Notes under the pieces: model-generated
Database searches by the model: none
Told to the model about the DNA's origin: nothing
The model's input: the letters and a program-made list of their open reading frames with translations, nothing else
Translations under genes and position numbers: made by a program
Shown here: one piece after another, positions 24,549 to 35,692 of the stretch
Position numbering within the stretch: the first letter of the stretch is position 1
How the letters are laid out: each line of letters opens with the position of its first letter
DNA from: Gerris lacustris
Lineage: Eukaryota > Arthropoda > Insecta > Hemiptera > Gerridae
DNA: 64,000 nucleotides
NCBI GenBank assembly: GCA_951217055.1
Contig: OX578276.1
Span: 120,660,979-120,724,978, forward strand
Direction of reading: 5' to 3'

Positions 24549-25120
24549 GTTATTTAGCGACCGTTATCTAGCAGTCGTGACGTCACAAACGTTGACAGTA
24601 TAAAACTAAATGACAGTGTCTATGAAGCGTTCTGTCTATTAGTGACAACGTCAAATTGCAGTTTACAAAGCGGTGTCCAGACTGCCGAACCGAACAGAGC
24701 AAACGAGCCGAGCATTGGTCTCTGCACATGCTCAGTATAAAGTGCACCTGCCCATGCTCAGTATAAAGTGCGTCTGCGTCGGTTCGGCAGTCTGGACACG
24801 GCTTTAACCATTTTTTATGACTGTCATAGTGGTGAAATAGTGTTGTGACGTTTTTCCTTGTAGTGTTGAACATTTAATGCAATGAAATGAGTACAAGCGA
24901 TGTAAACCAGCGAAAAGGACGAAATTTTGATAGATTTTTTGATGAATTAAGAGGCTCTCATTGTCTGTAAGTTGATATTTCTGGTCACCGTTAACGTAAT
25001 TTTACCTCCACCGCAGTGGCGTCATCCCCCGCTACATCACGGCCACTAGAGTTAAGACAGCGGCCATTTTACGTCTACCACAGTGACGTCACGACCGCTA
25101 GATTACGGCCGCTATATAAC
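24549..25120. mobile_element. TIR element with 38-bp termini and CRE-like motifs
   Basis: The arms 24549-24586 and 25083-25120 are inverted repeats with about 33 of 38 matches, each ending inward in GTGACGTCAC, which contains the palindrome TGACGTCA. The interior carries a further nested inverted-repeat element (24667-24804). No clear target duplication was seen, so the superfamily is unassigned. No host gene is nearby to be controlled by the CRE-like sites. Confidence 0.65.
24667..24804. mobile_element. small nested TIR element with internal direct repeat
   Basis: GTGTCCAGACTGCCGAACCGA (one base past twenty, from about 24673) reappears inverted at about 24780-24800. Between them CATGCTCAGTATAAAGTGC occurs twice (about 24728-24746 and 24753-24771). 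It sits wholly inside the 24549-25120 element, so it arrived later. Confidence 0.65.
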
Positions 25121-25624
25121 AGTATCTCTCTCCTTGGAAAACAGATCTTACCCAATCGGTTACGTCGATATCCAACAGAGAATATCATAATTTATTAGAG
25201 ATGAAGATGGAAAGAGGTAGATATAGAGGACGACCTCTAACTACCTCTTTCTAGTTAGTTGGGAAGTGGGAAGAATTTAGGTTACAAGATTTCGAGACAA
25301 AAAACAAAGCAAGTTAAAACCAAAGCGTGTAAAAAAGGGAAAGTTATGAGAAGATACTATGTTTATCCGCAGAGATAGTGGTAAAGAGGGCTTCAGCTCT
25401 TTACCATTTATACATACTATATAAATTATAAATGTGTTTGGACTAAAAAAAAAAAAGAAAAAAAAAGGCGAACAAAAGATTTAAAAAAATACTGTTTTTT
25501 TCTATTTCATGGAAAAACATTGAACCATAGATATGTTTTTGGGCATTGAATCCACATAGCGGCATTTAAATGTTTTTCCGTGCAGTGGAGCAAATAAGTA
25601 TACATTTGCCTAATTGATATAGTA

Positions 25625-26601
25625 CAGCGTTTCCCAAAGTGTGGGTCGCGGCACCGGGTCGTAGAAAAATTTTGCCGGGTCGCGAAAACAAATTGTAAAA
25701 ACATGAAAAAAATGTTTTCGGTTAAAAATTCGGTGTTATATTATAAAAATTAAAATGAAATTATTATCAAAAAATATTTTTATTTAAACCTATCTTAGAA
25801 AAAAATGGAGTTTCTTCATTAATTTAATGAAGAAATTTTAAATCTTTTGAAACATTACATATACATTTATTGAAACCCCAAACTATGATTAAGACATCAA
25901 GAAACACTATCAGTTTCAATTCAAGTACATCTTTCGGTGCTAATAAATAGTTTTAAAGACTACTTTCCGGATATTCCTTCAAATTATGTGGATTAAAGAT
26001 CCTTTTTCTGTCAAAATTGAAAAGGAAGAAATGTTAAATCTTAGTGAATAAGAAGTTGATAATGTAATTGAAATTTCATGCTCAACCTATCTGAAAAAAA
26101 AGTGTTTGAAACTGTACCACTAATTAATTTTTGGTTGCGCTGTATGCGAAAAAGCGATACAATTTTTAATGCCTTTTGTCACTACTTATATTGTGTGAAG
26201 TTGTGTTTTCAACCTTGGTGTACTTAAAAAATAAGTACCGAAACATATTGGATGTCGAACCTAATTTGAGAATAAAATTAACATCATTACCATTACCTCC
26301 TAATTTGAAATTGTTATGTGATGTCAAACAACATCATCTTTCGCACTAAGGAAAAATATGTGGAAAGCAAAGCTTACTCAATTTACTAAAGTTTTAAATG
26401 AATATAATTCTTAATTTTTTAATTACTTATATAATTATTATGCAATTTTTGAGTATGAATAAAGAAACAAAATAATTGATTTTTTTTTTTTTTTTTGAAA
26501 ATACATACTTATTTATTTATTTATTTTTTTTTTCAAGATGGGTCGCGAAAAAGTTTAAAATCTCGTACCGGGCCGCGGTCAAAAAAGTTTGGGAAAAGCT
26601 G
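25625..26601 (+). mobile_element. internally deleted hAT element
   Basis: It begins CAGCGTTTCCCAAAG (25625-25639) and ends with the inverted form TTTGGGAAAAGCTG (26588-26601). Both ends continue into GGGTCGCG-type sequence, a TIR style common in hAT elements. Flanks GATATAGTA and GATAAGTA look like a decayed 8-bp TSD differing by one inserted base. The interior keeps a transposase C-terminal remnant. Confidence 0.75.
25951..26349 (+). pseudogene. hAT transposase C-terminal (dimerisation) remnant
   Basis: Read with frame changes, the plus strand gives YFPDIPSNYVWIKDPF, then an LMPFVTTY block. After a 1-base insertion near 26194 it gives LCEVVFSTLVYLKNKYRN, DVEPNLRIKL and a terminal stop at 26347-26349. 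This order matches the C-terminal region of ZBED5/FAM200-like hAT proteins, where the block mediates dimerisation. Upstream catalytic domain and BED finger are absent, and stops occur near 26050 and 26125. It is a dead copy. Confidence 0.8.
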
Positions 26602-27254
26602 GATAAGTAGATGGATCTTTAGGTGTGAAATTATAATACATTAATCCATTTGGATTGCCATTTGGTCTGCTAGGTGCTCTTATGTCATTTTGTATAAAAA
26701 TTAGAACTTCTATCTGCGAAATATAGTGCTACAATGAATAAAAGTGAAAACCAATCTACCTCATACTATTCTATATATTCTAACTTCCTGGCACGATATT
26801 TAAAAGCGTCACATTTTTATGTCGTTTTTTTCGTGACAGAAATTTCTTCAGTACCCCAGAGCTAAAACATATCCCTGTTTAAAAATAAATTATATAAAAA
26901 TAGTAAAATAAAAATTAGTAGTGAATATATCACCAAAAATGATGAGATTGCCTCTGTAAAAATAAGTTTAATGAAGAACGAAAGTTATAACATTTAAATT
27001 TATTAATAATTTAGTAGTTACTTTGTATTTTAAATTTTACAATTAAATTTGTTAGATTTTTCTATTTAGCAATGTTGATAATGAATCACGTCTAATTGAC
27101 GATTTGCAAAATGAAAAGTATAAGTAAATATCAAAACATTGTAATCCTAACATGTAACTTTTTTTGATACATTATGATTATAATGTAGATGTCCATACAA
27201 ATGATTTAAATACAATACTATTATATTGCTTAGGCTTTCGCGGTTAATGTCATC

Positions 27255-27470
27255 ATTAAGTTCCAGGTATTACGGTGGTGACCGCGTCATGTTCGAAGAG
27301 TATTCCGACGTTTCGTCTCCTATGCTGGAGGCATCTTCAAGGTTGTACGCATGTTGTTCTTAGCGAGGGACAACATATACAACCTTGAAGAAGCCTCCAG
27401 CATAGGAGGCGAAACGTCGGAATACTCTTCGAACAAGACGCGGTTACCACCGGAAGACCTAGAAATTAAT
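27255..27470. repeat. foldback, 93-bp arms with 30-nt loop
   Basis: The arms 27255-27347 and 27378-27470 differ at about 8 of 93 positions when one is reversed. The loop itself contains ATGTTGT/ACAACAT. Both arms include GAAACGTCGGAATAC (or complement) next to a CCTCCAGCATAGGAGG block. The single-arm family is not recognised; its GAAACGTCGG phrase resembles motifs seen in some animal retroelements, but I cannot assign it. Confidence 0.85.
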
Positions 27471-27654
27471 GACAATAATATTTGTAAATTATATATATGT
27501 CAAGTAAGTTTATGTAACTAATTTCTTGATTAGCTCTTACAACAAAAGGATTTTCAAACATACTTGTTTTTAGTAGAGGAATTTAGAGAAGGTAGTTATA
27601 TAATACTATATATAAGATAGAACCTACCACTACCTACCTACTATATATAACAGA

Positions 27655-28120
27655 AGATATTAGGAAGTAGTTAGAGGAAATAAGTACAAGGAGAATGAAA
27701 GTGTAGGTATCGAGATAAAAAGGGAGAAAAATTAGTGAGGAAATAATAGGGTATATCGTGAGAATGAGAGTAAAGGGCAATAGTAAAAATAAACGAGGTG
27801 AGAGGAGAAGATAGTTGCGTTTAGGAATGAATGCATAAGTTAAAAGTTGAACGTTTGAATGAACAGAGAATGAAAGAGAAAGAGAGAGAAATAAATAAAA
27901 GGGTAAAGTGTGAGGGAGAGAGAGGAACAAATATATTGAAAAGGAAGATAGAGTTGAAAAGAAACTTATGAACTAATAAATGAATGGTACGAATGTAAAG
28001 AGATAAAGCAGAAAAGAGGGGGGAAGTGATAAAAGGGTTAAACGTTGGGAATAGAGTGGAAGGGAATAAAAAGGGAGAGAGGCAACGAGGCAGAAAAGGA
28101 AAAGGGAGAATTGACTGTGG
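27655..28120 (+). repeat. purine-rich (GA) tract
   Basis: Around 460 bp in which the plus strand is dominated by A and G with very few C, including GAGAGAGAAATAAATAAAAGGG-like runs near 27875. It may form triplex or other non-B structures. Confidence 0.7.
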
Positions 28121-28924
28121 GATAGAAATATGTAATGGAAGTGTTTGGTATAAAGATTCCCGAGAGATTGAGAGTTATTTTCATTATTTTTTATTCCTTT
28201 GAGAGTTCTAAAACTTAATTTTACGTTTTGAAGATACCGCAACGTCAAATTTTGGGATGCAGTTCAGAGTCTCTCTATTTAGAGAGGCTAATGATTTGTT
28301 TTATTTCCAAAATTTGTCAATTTGCTGTAAGTTTTGTGGTTTAGTGATAAATTGCCATTTCCATTCTTAATTTTAACAGTCGGGTAAAGTTGAATTTAAA
28401 CAGACCTGCTTAGAACCATTGTGTAGAAAGATAATAGTATTTGGTGTTTGTCCTGAAATGATAACAATTAAAATATATTCCCTTGTCTCTATTCTCTTAC
28501 TTAATAAGGAAAGATTTATTTAAGATTTCAGTACTTCTTAAGAATAATATCATGACAAGAAAAAGACGATTAAGTATAACATTTATTTTACAATAAATCA
28601 GTTTATTTAATTTGATTTACTGCAAAACTTTATTGGTTTTACAAAAGGTACGAGCTGGAAGCTTCCACACAGGGCTATTAAAAGTTTATCATCAGAGGCT
28701 AAATTACATTAAATTCTATTTGTTTTAACCGTGTTTTTGTGATTGTAATGAAACAAAGAATACAATCACACAGTAGTAAATATTTTAAAATATGTCTTTC
28801 CATTTTACTGCTCGACTTGAGTTAAAAGATTATTTTCGAAAAAGTTAATATTTACACTATACTAGGTTTATAATGGGAACTAGAATAGTCAAATCCCGTT
28901 AAGCTGTGGAAAGTCATACGTGAA

Positions 28925-30085
28925 TGATTTATTTTAGAACGAAGTTCCTTATGGCACGTTCTGGAGCCTGGGAGTGAATCCGAAAAAAACGACCGTCTCG
29001 TCACAAAACCAAGCGTCACGAAATCTACCCATGACGATAACTTGAGTAAAAGATGACCGAGTTGGTCGAAATTTGGTACACATGTTCATTTTACCAATCC
29101 CCAGGGTAAGTTCGTTGGAAAACGTTATCCGCCCAAGCATTCACGCGCAACGTTCGCGTAAACGTAAGCTTCAAATTTAAAATTGGAATGTTAGGACGGC
29201 AAAAAAAGATTCTAACTTCATCTATTTAATGAGACAAACAACTTTTTTTAAATAATTCATTTTAGTAAAACGAACACAGACACTGCTATAAAGTGATAAA
29301 GATCGCAAAATTTATTAAAGAGTTTAAAAGAACGAAAACAACATTTTTACCGATATCTTACGTTCAAACGTAACGATTTTAATAATACTTCTTACACATC
29401 GTCTAAAGTATAATTGAAACAGGTATGTAAAATTTCAACCTGATACAAACAGAAATTTTTGAGTTGGGAAGAGATATATTTTAAATTAGTAGGCCGGGTA
29501 GGTAAAAAACAATCCTATTTCCTACCAACTACAAACATACTCTTTAACTATAAACTCATCATAATTAACTTTTTCTCAATATTCAATACATATTTATTTT
29601 AAATCAAATTATAATTATTATTAACTACGGGAAACAGACAATGAAAAAATACACTCCAGCGCCGGGATTTGAACCACGGGTCTCCTGTATTTCCAGTACA
29701 GAAGACCCGTGGTTCAAATCCCGGCGCTGGAGTGTATTTTTCACTGTCTGTTTCCCGTAGTTAATAATAATTATAATTTGATTTAAGTTAAAATTTAAAC
29801 TTTCCGTAGTATAAAACTGCCAAAAACTTAAAAATTGAATTTTTACATATTTATTGTAATACGCTGGGTTGAATGATACAAATAATGTGTTTCTTTGAAT
29901 TTTTCCTTAACTCCGCTAGGTACAAACAGTTAGTTACTTTTAATTTTGTCTCTATTCTAACGCCACAATGTATAAGTATAGTTAGCAACGTATACGTACT
30001 TAGCAGTGTGATTTTATAATTTATATTTTGAAAAATGTAAGGAACTTCGTTCCTACCGGGTGTCCCGCGACACCCCACGTACATT
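28925..30085 (-). mobile_element. 5'-truncated second copy of the LINE tail
   Basis: This is the inverted, colinear match to 18985-20185. Matching ends at about 30085, in sequence equivalent to the last LINE codons, consistent with 5' truncation. The copy is itself interrupted by the tRNA-like palindrome at 29599-29786. An open frame (30084-29851) covers the junction but shows no conserved motif. Confidence 0.6.
29599..29786. repeat. tRNA-like palindrome, 84-bp arms
   Basis: The left arm 29599-29683 and right arm 29703-29786 are complementary at all but one base plus one extra A, with a 19-nt centre. Each arm holds a T-arm-like segment: GTGGTTCAAATCCCGGCGCT, in which GGTTCAAATCC fits the RNA polymerase III B box. 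Outside it is a unique AT-rich end (CAAATTATAATTATTATTA). It reads as two head-to-head 5'-truncated copies of a tRNA-derived SINE. Confidence 0.88.
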
Positions 30086-31504
30086 TATTTTAATAACACC
30101 ACACGTAGCTAACGATTTTCTTTAAGTGTTTCTACTTTGGTCCTTTCTTATATTTAATATATCAAAGTAAGTTTTCAGTGGTTCATGCCTTCTTTTTACT
30201 ACTTGTAAAAGAAAAATAACCCGACATATTCAATGCTGATGAATGGTGGATTGAGGAGCAGAGATTTAGCGAAATAATTCCGATAATAATTACTTTCTAT
30301 TATACGAATTTTCAAACCCATGGAAGAACTCAAAATTGCACTTAGTAATTTACTAAATACGAACAATGAAACTCTATTGTGCGGCCTCAGCAATGATTAC
30401 ATTGTGCACTACTAGTATAGTATATATATTCTGATCTTCTATCCATGCACAGAACCTGGTGGCTTGAACTTTGAAACCCGTCATATTAATTAGGCACCTT
30501 GAAAAGGGTAAGTAACAAGCTCTCGTCGGGTTTTGGGTAGGGTATATATAATTTAATAAAGAACAGGGTGATTGGGTATTGAGTACTAAAATGAATCTCC
30601 AGCTCCAGGTTTTAAACCTTAAATATAATTATAGGAAAACTAGGATTATAAACAACTTGAAGGTAAAATGCTACCTGTTAAATTAAGTTTGCACAAACAA
30701 AACAGCCTAGAAATCTTAAAATAATTATTATTTGTGTTGTTAAAAACGTAAAATGCTTCCTTAAACCAGAGCTAAATTTACAAAATGCTCAAAGTTAACC
30801 CTAAATTAATTTTCCCCAAGACCTTTTGTTCTTGGCAGAAACTAAAAAGGTTTTTATCTTCTAGTTTTATAATTTTTTTATACTTGTTGACATTAATTTA
30901 TCAGGTGTGTATTTGCAAACCTGATAAAGCCTGTGTGCCTTTCTCTAAAAAGAAAAGGCTGGAGATGTGTTTTTAGCATTAAAGTTGGCTTTATAATCTT
31001 ATCTCTTGTTTTTGTCTAGGTCTCCGTCGCTTTAGAAATTGTCTGCTCAGAAATTGTCCTTGGTTGTGATCTTTCTGCTCTTAGGTATTCAACGCAGTTG
31101 ATCACGTATTAATAAAGGGCAGATTAAGCAATTCATCGGTCTTTTCATTCCCCGTTATTCCTGGAAAATAGTAAGATTGTTAGAGGTTCATTAAATATTA
31201 TTTGCAATTCTTCGGCAACCAGAACGAAGGTTTCAATCTTTGTATTCTAGGGGTGGGGATAAATGGTGCCATCCGCCTTCCCTCTTTGACTACTCTATTT
31301 AGTCTCTATACTCGGAGTTATTTGAAATTTGCGTTTATCGTTGTTTAAACCTGCATCTAAATAACCTTCTTTTTGAGTTTAATTGCAATTCTTATGTGCT
31401 TTTAACATTGAATTTCTTATATCTGCGCTATTAAAAGTGCTACAAACTATTGTTATTTATTAAAATAATAAACAACAATTGTGCTATGGAAGAAGTTGCG
31501 TTTT

Positions 31505-31725
31505 CTCCCTACTGGAGATAAAATATTGTATATTCCTTGGGAGTAAAGTGCTATAATTCCTCTCGCGATAATTATCTAAATAGCGTTATTCCCTCGGCTT
31601 CGCCTCGGGATTTAGGGACCTTGGTTCCTTCGGCTCAAGAACCAACTTATTCGCTCAGGGAATAATGGCTTACTTTACTCCCTAGGTGAATAAATAACTA
31701 TTTCATCTGTCTCTAGTTAAATTTT
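31505..31725. mobile_element. small TIR element with internal GC hairpins
   Basis: The left end (about 31505-31560, with GGGAGTAAAGTGCTATAATTCC-type sequence) is mirrored at 31665-31725 (GGCTTACTTTACTCCC). The centre contains CCTCGGCTTCGCCTCGGG (hairpin) and a second hairpin around GGTTCCTTCGGC. The whole could fold into one long stem. No target duplication was fixed. Confidence 0.5.
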
Positions 31726-32249
31726 CCATCTGCCTTTGCTAACACTTCTTCATTCAACGAAAATGGAAAATTTATTATAACGACCTTAGAAAATTGTAAT
31801 ATAAAATAGTATACATAACTTTTAATAAAGGAACAATAGGCGAACAAGTCATCACCTAATATACTAACTTTAATTTTTCTTTTTTGCTTTTCAATTAAAC
31901 CCTCAATATATTTTAATCATATTTTTATACCACCTATTATTCTTATTCTTTTGTGATTAAAAGTCATATTTATTTATGATCATAGTAGTTTTTTAATAAT
32001 TGTATATCAACAGATATCTACAAATTAGATACAATTCAATTTAATACAAATTTAAGGAAATTTATTTATTTTCTTTGTATTAAGATATAATACAAATTTA
32101 AGGAAAAAACAATCAAATCTTAGTTGAGGACTTGAATATCAAAACTTACAAGAGTAAAAGTTGATATGAGCTTTTTAGATAAGCATAATCAACAAGATAA
32201 AATTTAACATAGAAAAAAACTTTAACATGGAGGTAACAATAAGAATAGA

Positions 32250-32304
32250 CTGTCAATTAGTGCGGCACATAGCTTCCTCGCATCCTATCATGTACTTTAT
32301 TGTT
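32250..32304 (+). repeat. dispersed terminal motif copy
   Basis: Contains GACTGTCAATTAGTGCGGCA, then CATAGCTTCCTCGCATCCTA. Close copies, inverted, are at 36190-36220 and 60267-60322; a shorter one is at 62262-62292 and a diverged one at 12007-12062. Confidence 0.65.
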
Positions 32305-32848
32305 ATATTAAAATTAACGTTATATTACTTTATTGTATATTGTGTAAAAACTATTAAAAGTTTTTAGCGATCTTTAACCCTTCATAGCGGTGTCGCTGTT
32401 GGTTTTACTAAAAAATTGTATTTGAAAAAAGTATTTGTCTCATTATAACAACAGTTGAACTCAATTTTACTCGTATATCAAATCAAATTGCTCTACTTAT
32501 ATACTATGTTCATTAAAATGAGGATTTGCAGGTTCCAAGATAAAGAAAACAAAAAAAATTGTTATTACTTAGATTTAAAGAATAATGAAAGAGCACAATA
32601 AACCTTATTTAAGTAATGCATATTATATAAATAATTTATTAAATACTCAACATACATATTTACAAACAAGAGTTTTCAATGGCACCACTGTCAGATAAAT
32701 TCTCAAAGAAAAATAATTTCAATTAATAAAATATTTTCATAAAATGTTAGCGAATAATGAAGAAAAAACATGAAAACAACATGTATATAATAATATATTA
32801 ATTATTAAAATGTATAATAATACGGTTATATACCAATTCTGAATGTAT

Positions 32849-32990
32849 TCGACTCCCGTGGTGTAGTGGTTTACGCGTCCGACTATTAAGTCAGGGGTCG
32901 GTGGTTCGAGACTCGTCCCGCTGCAAGGTTTTTTACAGGTAAATCAACTGCCGACTTTAGGCCAGCAGTTGATAAAAAAAAATCTATCAC
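32849..32990 (+). mobile_element. tRNA-derived SINE-like repeat
   Basis: A tRNA-like head has an A box TGGTGTAGTGG (32859-32869) and a B box GGTTCGAGACT (32903-32913) at the spacing expected for internal RNA polymerase III promoters. The 3' part contains an 8-bp stem TCAACTGC/GCAGTTGA (32944-32951 and 32965-32972) followed by a run of A. The predicted acceptor stem does not pair, so it is not a working tRNA gene. No TSD was found. Confidence 0.7.
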
Positions 32991-33161
32991 AGATGAGTCT
33001 CCAAACAAATACTTGCAATTTCACTTCAAAAAATATAGTCTCGAAACGCAAACTTCGTTTTACAATGTCCTTTCATTCAAGCAAATTCACTTCAAAACAT
33101 ATATTAAAGTAACCGTTATAAATTTTTGCGGCCTTTTCTATTTCGTTTTATATATATCAGA

Positions 33162-33262
33162 TCATAATTAAATGCGGTAGACTGAGAGAGAGAAATAGAC
33201 TCCAGCGCCAGGATTTCTAGTAATAATAGTGCAGCATCCTACCAGTTAAACCACACCGAAGG
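33162..33262 (-). mobile_element. tRNA-like repeat, A-box-containing copy
   Basis: On the minus strand the right end reads CCTTCGGTGTGGTTTAACTG, containing TGGTTTAACTGG, a good A box, and it continues to the CCTGGCGCTGGAGT block shared with the palindromes. The B-box region is damaged. This copy shows that the palindromic arms derive from a longer tRNA-like unit. Confidence 0.6.
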
Positions 33263-33455
33263 ATACCTTTTCTCCTTCCAAAGCGATAGATTAGTCGCCT
33301 TGTTTAGCGCACAATTCCTCAAATCTAGGGGCTGAAATTTAGGGAAGAAGAATTTGACATGAGAAATTACGCTAGAATCAAATTAACCCCTTATACATTA
33401 TACACTCTTCATGGCGAAAGATTGAGTCGCTCGTCCTTCGGGTAACATAAATATA

Positions 33456-33562
33456 AATCATATTTATAATTAAATACGGGAGACAGACAGAGAAAAATAG
33501 ACTCCGGTGCCAGGATTTGAACCACGGACCTCCGATATTTCTCGTATAGCATTCTACTGTGT
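33456..33562 (-). mobile_element. tRNA-like repeat, single-arm copy
   Basis: It shares the AT-rich end and the CGGGAGACAGACAGAG block, and on the minus strand has CCGTGGTTCAAATCC with an intact B box. It is not palindromic. Confidence 0.65.
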
Positions 33563-34765
33563 ATATATTATATTAATAATTTTAATTTTCGAGGTTTATC
33601 TACATCTTAAATTGCTTGTTGTATAATAATGAATTTATTGAAATTCCGTTAAGACGGTATAATGTAGTAAAGTATTATTTTACTACATCATGTGCCTTTT
33701 TACTTAACGTTATAATCCTGTCAGCTTTAATGAACTTTAAAATATGCTGTTTTGTAGTGAAAGTAATATTTCTTGTTTAATTAAACTTTAATAAACTACA
33801 AAATATATATTTTTATCATAATAGGGAAGGAAGCAAAGACATTTTGTTTATATTTAAAAGCTAAGGCATTTTTGTCTTCTTCTTCCCTTTTTTTATACTT
33901 ATATTATAATATTTAGTTACAATACTTTTTTATACTTAATAATTATATCAAAATATTTTCAATCATATTTATAAATTTATCATCACTTAAAGATAAAAAA
34001 AAAATAATAAAAAAAAAAAAAAAATTACATTCATTATACTTATCGCTAAGTCTGTATTTGTAAAAGCTTTTGGTATATGCGTAAATATTTTTGGTAAAGA
34101 ATTTTTAGGTAAACATTCTCTGGTTATAAAAATTTTAATTAAAAATTAACTCTTAAAGATATGTGGTTTTCTTCTAGGATAAGAAAAGTGTTAACACAAT
34201 TATTTTATTCTTTCCTTTACTAGCGGTAGCTGCAAGAGCTAGATTTCAAACTATTTGTAAATTATGTTTTTACATTACTACTATGTTCAAAGAAAATATT
34301 ATATTTAAATGCTTACACTGAAAACTGCTCGAAATCGGAAAACTTTCGACGAAAGCCATTTTGCCATTTTGTTTTTTGTTTAAGAAATATTATTTTTTAT
34401 CTTGTGAAAATATGTTAGGGTGAGTGTTCGTATATACTTTTACTATTATAATAATCAAATTTGATGTTTACTTTCGACGGATCCTCACTCCCTTCATTTG
34501 CCTTTAATGCACAGTCGATATCCATATAATTCTGTTATTGTGATCATGAAATATATCTCACTAGAATTGATGATCATAATATCCAAAAATGTGGCTATGG
34601 TATTGATCAGATATATTAATAAATATGATTATCTCAGGAGTTATGAAGATACACCCTTCTATTGTTAGCAGTTTCTTCCATTGCTTGTAAATAATATCCA
34701 GGTCTAAATTATGGAATTTATTTTTTCAGGCCTTACATTTTTATTTTAGTAACTACATTATTTCG
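33563..34765. other. gene-free stretch
   Basis: Apart from a 10-bp-arm hairpin near 33665-33690 and A-runs near 34000-34023, I see nothing here. Confidence 0.5.
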
Positions 34766-34888
34766 CTTCCGAGCTTACCGAAGCGCTGTGGTCATTCTGA
34801 AGACAGAATAATTTTTATATCTCCTAATTAAAACAATTCCTTGGCAGATATACGTTTCAACAAAGTGAAAATCGGCTTTTCACATAAA

Positions 34889-35692
34889 GGTCTTGTCACA
34901 CACATCGGTCACGGCGCGTCACTGTTCCGTGATTCCGTGAAAATTCTTTCTCGAAAGTTAAATGGCATGTCCCGCGAAAAAAATATATTTTAGAAATATA
35001 TATTTTAAATATATTTAAAAAAAATAATTTTCAAATAATTTTTAGTGGGGTATCAAATGAAAGATATTGAAAAGTAGATTACGAAAATACATAAGACTTA
35101 TTAAAAGTGTTTGATTTATTTTGCCATTTTGCCAAAAAAAAAAAAAAAATAAAAAATAATGTTTGGCGTACCTCGACACCCTCCTTATACAAACTCTTTT
35201 TATGTTCACAATACCAACGAAACCCTTTTTACGTGAGACTTCACACACAACCAATTTTTTAAATGATTTCTAATTTACTAGGCAGCATAATAAACAGTTT
35301 TCGGTCATTCTGAAATTCTGAAAAAAATTGGTTTTATCATCGATTAATTCTTTAAATAAAGAGATAAACTCTCCTTTTTTTTCTTTTTTTTTTTTTTTTT
35401 TTTAATTTTTTGCCACGCCTCGTGAACCCATTTTCTTTTCTTCTTCTTCTGTTCTGCCTCCTCTTCGACCAAAATTAGTGCAATGACAGCCAATTCCTTC
35501 TCCGAAGACTCTATTACGTGTGTACTACACTTCACAAACCAATTACGGATAGAATATTTTTTGTGATACTTGTCGAAACTGACGGAACGGAGACGCGCCG
35601 TTACTGATGTGTGTGAATAGAGCCACGATTTTAACTGAGACTAGACGGTGACGGAACGTTGACTGAACTGTGACTGATGTGCATGAATAGAC
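34889..35692 (-). mobile_element. PIF/Harbinger remnant with TIRs
   Basis: The left end GGTCTTGTCACACACATCGG, followed by a CACGGCGCGTCACTGTTCCG block, is mirrored at 35577-35624 (GGCGCGTC and CACACACATC preserved). A second diverged copy of the terminal sequence lies at 35640-35692. A 3-bp target duplication (TAA/AAA) is possible but not secure. The interior encodes nuclease fragments on the minus strand. Confidence 0.65.
35060..35535 (-). pseudogene. PIF/Harbinger nuclease N-terminal fragments
   Basis: From 35535 the minus strand reads VIALILVEEE, a Lys-rich stretch and RKWVHEAWQK, which is the N-terminal (W-V-H) block of HARBI1-like nucleases. After a poly-Lys (A-run) expansion and frame shifts, NFRMTENC and KKLVVCEVSRKKG blocks follow near 35310-35220, recalling the YFRM segment of the family. 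The DDE catalytic part is missing. The A-run at about 35383-35402 probably caused the frame loss. Confidence 0.65.

Larger units (their letters stand above)
26610..28924. other. gene-free stretch with foldback and purine-rich tract
   Basis: No gene. Contents are the inverted repeat at 27255-27470 and a purine-rich tract at 27655-28120. Minus-strand open frames in the tract (27634-27930, 27973-28248) are Leu/Ser/Phe-rich artefacts of base composition. Confidence 0.55.
30086..32848. other. gene-free stretch
   Basis: No gene. The TIR element at 31505-31725 and one copy of the dispersed CACATAGCTTCCTCGCATCC motif (32252-32304) are the only structured parts seen. Confidence 0.5.

Noticed and set aside
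24583..24873. 96-codon minus-strand frame with Cys and His residues
   Set aside because: It spans the small nested TIR element, and the Cys/His pairs arise from its duplicated 19-bp block; no zinc-finger spacing fits.
27634..28248. Leu/Ser/Phe-rich minus-strand frames resembling membrane proteins
   Set aside because: The complement of a purine-rich tract always reads as Leu, Ser, Phe and Pro; no start context or conserved motif.
32849..32930. Functional tRNA gene
   Set aside because: A and B boxes are good but acceptor and anticodon stems do not pair convincingly, and SINE-like sequence follows.
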